From contig NC_085852.1 of the NCBI RefSeq assembly GCF_020906515.1, positions 3,162,001 through 3,226,000 of the forward strand: DNA of 64,000 bases. The letters run 5' to 3'. The position numbers were made by a program, and so were the translations under genes. Source of the stretch: Vanrija pseudolonga (lineage: Eukaryota; Basidiomycota; Tremellomycetes; Trichosporonales; Trichosporonaceae). Shown here piece after piece: positions 59,155 to 64,000 of this stretch (positions are counted from its first letter, which is position 1; each line of letters opens with the position of its first letter). The notes under the pieces are model-generated. The model worked only from the letters and a program-made list of their open reading frames with translations. It had not been told where the DNA came from and made no database searches.

Positions 59155-59978
59155 TGGTGCTCTCCGTGCACTTGTTGTTGCTTGGATATCTCCCATGGTT
59201 GTACCTCATCTAAGTCATGCACATGTTCCGTGAACTAGTTGGCTCGCCCAGTCTTAGCCTAATGAGGGTTCATGCCTCAGGGGACAACGAAGCAATGCTG
59301 TCTTCAATACGCGCAGCAACGGAAAGACTTGAGCTTCAACATAGAAGTATGTTCTTCTGCGGTGCTCGTCATCACGGCTTTCCACTTGACTCCCCGTCGA
59401 TCCAGCTCCAACTGACTCTCATACCCCCGAGCTTCGCGAGTCTCCGGGCACATGGGACCAACTACTGCCAAGTCACATTACTCCCGAGTGACATGTTGAC
59501 TCGTGATGAGGTGGTGTTGATATGATGGCACTGTCCCACCGCTGTTCCTCAAACACTGTAATGTTTCTCTGTAGGTGCAACACGCCTCTGAGATAAGGAC
59601 ACGCGACGTCCCAGATCCAATCACGCTGCAGCATGGTATTTACAGCCTGTCTGGCCGTCACCTGTGTAACCCCACAGGCCTGTGCTCCAACTGAAGCGTA
59701 TATTCTTGTAATTGCTCCACAGTCTGTATGCGTACTTGATTCCGCGTGGCAGATGGTGGCACTGATGAGGGGCTGTGATGGCTCTGGTCCGCTATCTCGC
59801 ATGCCACCGCCGCCATCACGAGTGTTTGGCGATCATCAGACCTGCTATCTCGAGGTCATCAACAGCGCGGACAGAAACATACATAGACCCCTTCCGCTAT
59901 CTCTCATCGCCAACTCACTTCACCTCCTCAAACTCACCCTCCCCACCAAACCTCTACTCAACCCAACACCTGCTCACA
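59155..59978. other. Intergenic, about 820 bp
   Basis: Longest gap inside the small-gene cluster. Open frames present lack the knuckle and splice plan of the family, so no decayed member can be claimed. Confidence 0.4.
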
Positions 59979-60380
59979 ATGGTGGTCCACAACCCCCACT
60001 GCTACCGCGTCCTCACTCACGCCTGGGCGCCCTGGGACACCCTTGAGCGCCTCCAGTTCATCCTCGACTACCAGTCGCGCTACCACTGCGAGGTGTGCCT
60101 CCCCTTCTGCCTCGTTCGCAGCTGCGGGCGCCACCGACTCGGCCGTATCGGGGACCTCCTTCTTCCTCTGTGTGGTGGACGTGAGTGCATGCGCCTCGCA
60201 GCAACGCTGACACCAGACTTTGCCCAGGTCAACTTTGACTCGGCGGACGTTTACACTTGGGCAGTGCACAACGCCAGCATGACCGGCGAGCTTGCGACCG
60301 ATCTGTACGAACTCAACAACACCATCCAGGCACTTCACAACGAGTATCGTGGTCGCTACCCTCACTGGTACCTCAATTGA
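59979..60380 (+). CDS. Small Cys/His-knuckle protein 10 (121 aa)
   Basis: Exons 59979-60180 (202 nt) and 60217-60380. The 36-nt intron is in frame and stopless. Pattern C-x6-C-x4-C-x15-C-x2-H, junction L-P-L-C-G-G-H with split C|AC. Exon 1 begins with an aromatic helix (L-E-R-L-Q-F-I-L-D-Y), as in gene 3. Exon 2 is helical (Y-E-L-N-N-T-I-Q-A-L). Last member of the cluster. Confidence 0.77.
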   Translation: MVVHNPHCYRVLTHAWAPWDTLERLQFILDYQSRYHCEVCLPFCLVRSCGRHRLGRIGDLLLPLCGGRECMRLAATLTPDFAQVNFDSADVYTWAVHNASMTGELATDLYELNNTIQALHNEYRGRYPHWYLN

Positions 60381-60537
60381 GGGGCACTTGATTCATAGCA
60401 TCATCCGAGCCGCTGTGTCTGAATGCGTTGTTGTTTCGTTTAGTCAAGTCTTTCTTCCCTCTCCGCACCGTACAACTGCGATGAATCCTTGATACTCTCC
60501 AACAGGAACCACGCGCGACTCGCTCCCAAGCTACCAC

Positions 60538-62456
60538 TCAAAGGTGGTCGTGCTCAAAGCTTCCCTTCGCCTCAGTATCGCCTCTGCTGCGCACACGGTG
60601 TGCGTCGTGAGAAATATCAGGTCGCTCGGCCTTGAGGCGCTTGAACGTCGCCTCGGCATCCCAAGCCCACGGCGTCTTGGCGGCCTGTTCCTGTCAGCCA
60701 AACCCAAAGCCACACTCACGAAGAGAAGGTCCATCTCCTCGAGTGTGCGCTGGTTGGACTCGGGGTACAAGGCCCACACAATTGGAATGGAGAGAACGTT
60801 GGCAATTCCAAAGAGGTAGTACGTCTTCTCGCCAATGTGCTGAAAACACACGGGAAGGAGGAGCGCCTGCTGTCAGCGGAGTAATAGGACCACACTCACA
60901 AGCCAGCCGTTACCGATGCTCCACCCGACGACGCCGAGCGCATTGCCCTTGGCACGGACGGCGAGAGGCTAAGAGTCAGCAACGCCCACTAAGGTGACTT
61001 ACGAAAATCTCCGCCGGGTACAACCACGGCACAGTGAGCCACGTTGCGCCAAACACGAAGGTGAACAGGAAGACCATGGACGCGGCAGCGATGCCGTACC
61101 TGGCCGCGGCGGCCGTGTCGCCCTCGGCGCTAACGTTGAGACCGAGGCGCGTGAATCCACCGCAGAGGAACATGGCGATGCCCTGCATCACGGAGCCCCA
61201 GTAGAGTGTCCACCGGCGGCCGATGCGGTCGATGGTGAAGACGGCGATGAGGGTTGAGAACTGACCCAACGTCAGCCTAGCCACGAGTACCACATACCAT
61301 GTAGAAGATGTTGTTGAGGCCGCTGATCCACTGGGCCTTGTTGGAGTCGAAACCTGCCAGGCTGAAGATGGTCGGAGCGTCTGCCATCAGTATAGCCCTG
61401 CAGCACAAACTCACAAATGGTGACGCCGGCAATGCCGACCCACTCCTGCATGATCTGGAGCCAAATGACGAGCTGCACGCGCCGGCCAATATGCAGGTCG
61501 CCCGATCCACGGCCGGTGATCATCGAGAAGTAGCTCGTCGGGATCTTGTGGGTCGTCTCGTCGGCGAGGACGGCCTTGATCTCGGCATACTCTGAGTCGG
61601 CCTCCTCCTTGTTCCCGCGGAGCCGATAGAGGATGTACCGCGCCTCGTCGTCGCGGCCGACCTTGGTCAGCCAGCGTGGCGACTCGGGGAAGAACCAGAC
61701 AACCGCCAAGAGGACTAGCAGAAGGATGATCTGGAAGCCAACGGGGAAACGCCAGCGGAAGGGTGAGCGGCCACCGTCGATGAACGAGAGCCCGCTGGCG
61801 GTCAGCACTGCACCCGCAACGGGCTACCCACTATTCCATCCAGTACGCGACCACAACACCAAAGATGTTGAGCGTGAATTCGATCGCGATGAACTGGCCA
61901 CGAGAGGTATGGTCCGACGTCTCGGTCGCCCAGACAGGCACGATGGAGTTGAGGATGCCCGTGCCCCAGCCGTTGACGAGGCGCGCGCAGATCATCCACT
62001 CCTTGTTCATCGCCGAGCACTGCAGGCTCGCACCGACGATGGCGACGACGGCACCGAACGCGATGGTGCGGATACGCCCGTACCGCTCGCCGACGAGCCC
62101 GCCGACCATGCACCCGACGAGCGTTCCGAGGTAGTACACCGACACGATGCCGCCCTGGAGGAGCGAGTCGGTAACCACGGGCGTCGGATGCCCGTCAACC
62201 ATGTGCGTGTACCCGAATCCCATGCGCTTGATGTAGTCTTCCGATGTGTTGACGCCCTGGAGGTTAGGAGGCGCTGGCACGCGTACTCACTCCCATCATG
62301 CCTTGGTCCTGGCGTCAGCGCTGCTAGACAAGTCGAGCTCACATAACCGAAGAAGAAGATAGAGAGGCCCGCGACGCAGTTGATTGCGATGAGGAGCCCC
62401 CGCTTCGAAAGGCGGCGAGCTACGTTGTAGCGCGAGATGGTTTGTGGGGCCTCCAT
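60538..62456 (-). CDS. MFS sugar porter with an 18-nt microexon
   Basis: Nine exons: 62343-62456, 62291-62308, 61832-62256, 61415-61794, 61298-61380, 61003-61260, 60900-60968, 60720-60866 and 60538-60690, totalling 548 residues with consistent phases. TM1 reads F-F-F-G-Y then, across two 34-nt introns, the microexon D-Q-G-M-M-G and G-V-N-T-S. Other signatures: G-E-R-Y-G-R-I-R after TM2, P-E-S-P-R-W-L-T-K-V-G-R in the loop, D-R-I-G-R-R-W-T, P-W-L-Y-P-A-E-I and P-E-S-N-Q-R-T-L-E-E-M-D near the end, then a P-W-A-W-D-A-E-A tail. It belongs to the general fungal hexose/quinate-type sugar porters; substrate not determined. An earlier stop at 60531 in another frame applies only if the last intron is kept. 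Confidence 0.92.
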
Positions 62457-63344
62457 TGTGAGAGGGTTGGTGAGGGCCAACCGAGCTGCGAGTTACATGT
62501 TTTTATAACTGATATCACCTCGGATGAGGTATCGCCGGTCAATTTCGGCAACGTCAGTCTTATGTGTAGGCTATGTCCGGAGCGGATGCCCCCTTGTTGT
62601 AGTGCGGTGCTGGAAGAAGCGTGTGGGGCAAAGGGTACGGGTTGTGTGGAATGGGCTAACAATGTCAGCGGACCTCACGGTGGCGAGTGGTTGCTCGTGT
62701 GCGCTGGTGTCGGACGCTTCAAGCTCCGGTGTCGGCCCGCAACGGTTGCACGAGCGCGGCTTTCCAGCGGAGCGGTCAGGGACCGACAGACATGCCAAGT
62801 TTGGTTAGTTGCGCAGTTGCTCCGTCGTTGCTCCGTCCACTTAGCGCCGCCGTGTCGGATGGCAACTGCCGAGGGGACACAGGCACATTTGTATCAGGCG
62901 CTCGGTGTTCAAACGGACATTCCAGCCTCGCGCAGAGGGTTAGCGCGGGGCAACCATTGTGCGTCGGCAGGTGTCGTTCCGGGGATGGCTCTATCAACCG
63001 ACAGCGGAACAGCATTCACCGCGAACAACCGTCAACGACGGTGGTGGAGCCCGATTCCCCGCCGAGATAAACTGGAGGACGGGCTGGGCATCCGAGAATA
63101 GGATGGGGAATCATGGCTCCCCCACCCCCAGCAGCGTCCTCCGAGCCGGTTGTGGGGGCGGAGAGGTAGCGCTCGGCGATCCAGCGGCGTACGGGGCCGG
63201 AGCGGGGAGTGGCCCGCTCGTCATTCTGGAGTCTGATAGGCTGCTGCATTATGTCCTGGGTATACGATCCATTTCTCTGCCTCCTGGGTATGTCAGCGAC
63301 ATCGACACTGCCAGACGTACCTTCACTCCCCACTCCCTAACCCC
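62457..63344. other. Intergenic, about 890 bp
   Basis: Promoter of the MFS gene at 62456 and 3' flank of the gene ending at 63345. No gene supported; chance open frames only. Confidence 0.4.
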
Positions 63345-63872
63345 TCACTCGCGCTGGATAGATGGCCAGCCCGCCTTGTTGGACCCCGACTCGCGGCTGA
63401 CAGCGTGCGGAGGCCACTCGCCAAACCGTGCGTCGTGGACATGGCTTGCCTCGTAGCAGATGTTCTCAAACTCTGCGTCCTCAACTCCGTAGGTGGCCGG
63501 CTCGGCGTTCACCTTGTCGTAGTACTGCTTGCCGAGGGCGACGATGAACCCGCGCGCGTAGAGGAAGCCGTCGTCCGAGCCGTCCGTGGCCGCGTGCACG
63601 TCCTCACGGTCGATATCGTACAGCGCTTGCGCGATGTGCCCGTCCCACGCGGCGAGCTGCGGCTGGGTGTAGCCCTCCAGTGCGGTCTTGAGCGCTGCAA
63701 GGAACAGGCGGAGGTGGGGCTCGAGGCGCTCGGCGGCTTCGAAGCGAGCTTCACCCTCGGTGGACGGGGAGGCGAGGGCCGCGCGCGCGTCCGCGGTGCC
63801 GGGGATGGTGGCCCACGCGTCCTCGATGGAGGCCCAGAAATCGTCTGCTGTGAGCGGAGCTGGGATGGTCAT
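63345..63872 (-). CDS. DUF4240-like protein (175 aa)
   Basis: Single exon. The ATG at 63870-63872 (M-T-I-P-A-P-L-T-A-D-D-F-W) was chosen because the frame upstream has no ATG. The F-W-x-x-I-E-D-A start, the central A-A-W-D-G-H-I-A-Q-A-L helix and the D-G-S-D-D-G-F-L-Y-A-R-G-F-I-V-A-L-G block resemble DUF4240, a family common in bacteria and scattered in fungi, with no known activity. No signal peptide or membrane helix. The scattered distribution hints at an old bacterial origin (inference). Confidence 0.8.
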   Translation of the reverse strand: MTIPAPLTADDFWASIEDAWATIPGTADARAALASPSTEGEARFEAAERLEPHLRLFLAALKTALEGYTQPQLAAWDGHIAQALYDIDREDVHAATDGSDDGFLYARGFIVALGKQYYDKVNAEPATYGVEDAEFENICYEASHVHDARFGEWPPHAVSRESGSNKAGWPSIQRE

Positions 63873-64000
63873 TGTTGTCGATGGGGGTGAGTTGTCAACA
63901 ACAATGGGCACGCGATGTCAGTGACGCGTTTTATTGTCTTGGCGCGCGCCGGTGGAGGTGGGGTGGGCGCGGGAGAGATGAGCGGGAGCAGAGTTGGGGG

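Noticed and set aside
59217-59525. Possible extra member of the knuckle family
   Set aside because: It lacks the Cys/His pattern and the phase-1 intron that define the family.
1-64000. Retroelements, LTRs or DNA transposons
   Set aside because: No reverse transcriptase, integrase, transposase or long terminal repeat signals were seen; repeated sequence is explained by tandem host gene families and the hairpin units.

Overview
The window looks like nuclear DNA of a basidiomycete yeast or yeast-like fungus, most likely a tremellomycete and possibly Trichosporonales. The evidence is high-GC coding sequence, genes broken by many very short GT-AG introns (34-60 nt, usually with a CTGAC or CTAAC branch-site-like motif just before the acceptor), tRNA genes with introns, and fungal sugar transporters and RFP-TM/bestrophin channels. 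The order-level guess is inference. No retroelement, plasmid, rRNA or CRISPR sequence was seen.

Layout. 1-6.1 kb: five tandem minus-strand paralogs (first one cut by the window edge) that resemble the fungal DUF7918 family. 6.47 kb: intron-containing tRNA-Pro(AGG). 7.0-15.5 kb: four plus-strand genes of unrecognised function that share one three-exon plan, the second intron always falling a few residues after a Y-G motif. 15.8-16.0 kb: tRNA-Ala(AGC) and tRNA-Arg(ACG), both with introns. 17.1-18.8 kb: an MFS sugar porter. 19.1-20.35 kb: a gene-free stretch with four long stem-loops spaced about 220 bp apart, each followed by a short T-run on the plus strand; this is the best candidate for an undescribed RNA element. 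21.8-23.3 kb: a monocarboxylate-type MFS porter; 24.8 kb: a small DUF4267-like membrane protein. 25.4-31.1 kb: an alpha-glucoside-permease-like MFS gene and a GH78 alpha-L-rhamnosidase gene transcribed divergently.

31.6-38.1 kb: three tandem bestrophin-like channel genes; the first has an in-frame stop just after its NPFG motif. 38.3-43.1 kb: a 1604-residue minus-strand protein with a disordered N-terminal half and a helical C-terminal half. 44.3 kb: a small Gln/Gly-repeat protein. 45.6-50.4 kb: an enolase-superfamily sugar-acid dehydratase (L-galactonate dehydratase-like) facing away from another MFS sugar porter. 50.6 kb: a second tRNA-Pro(AGG). 51.3-60.4 kb: ten short plus-strand genes (95-162 residues) that each carry a compact Cys/His knuckle cut by a phase-1 intron at the same place; this looks like a lineage-specific expansion. 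60.5-62.5 kb: a further MFS sugar porter with an 18-nt microexon; 63.3-63.9 kb: a DUF4240-like protein.

Two themes stand out. One is sugar use: four sugar-porter-type MFS genes, a cytosolic-type rhamnosidase and a sugar-acid dehydratase would fit growth on plant rhamnosides and pectin-derived acids (inference). The other is repeated local gene amplification, with four separate tandem families (5, 4, 3 and 10 members), three of them without a recognised function. Exon boundaries were read by eye from GT-AG signals and reading-frame arithmetic; most gene models sum to whole codons.
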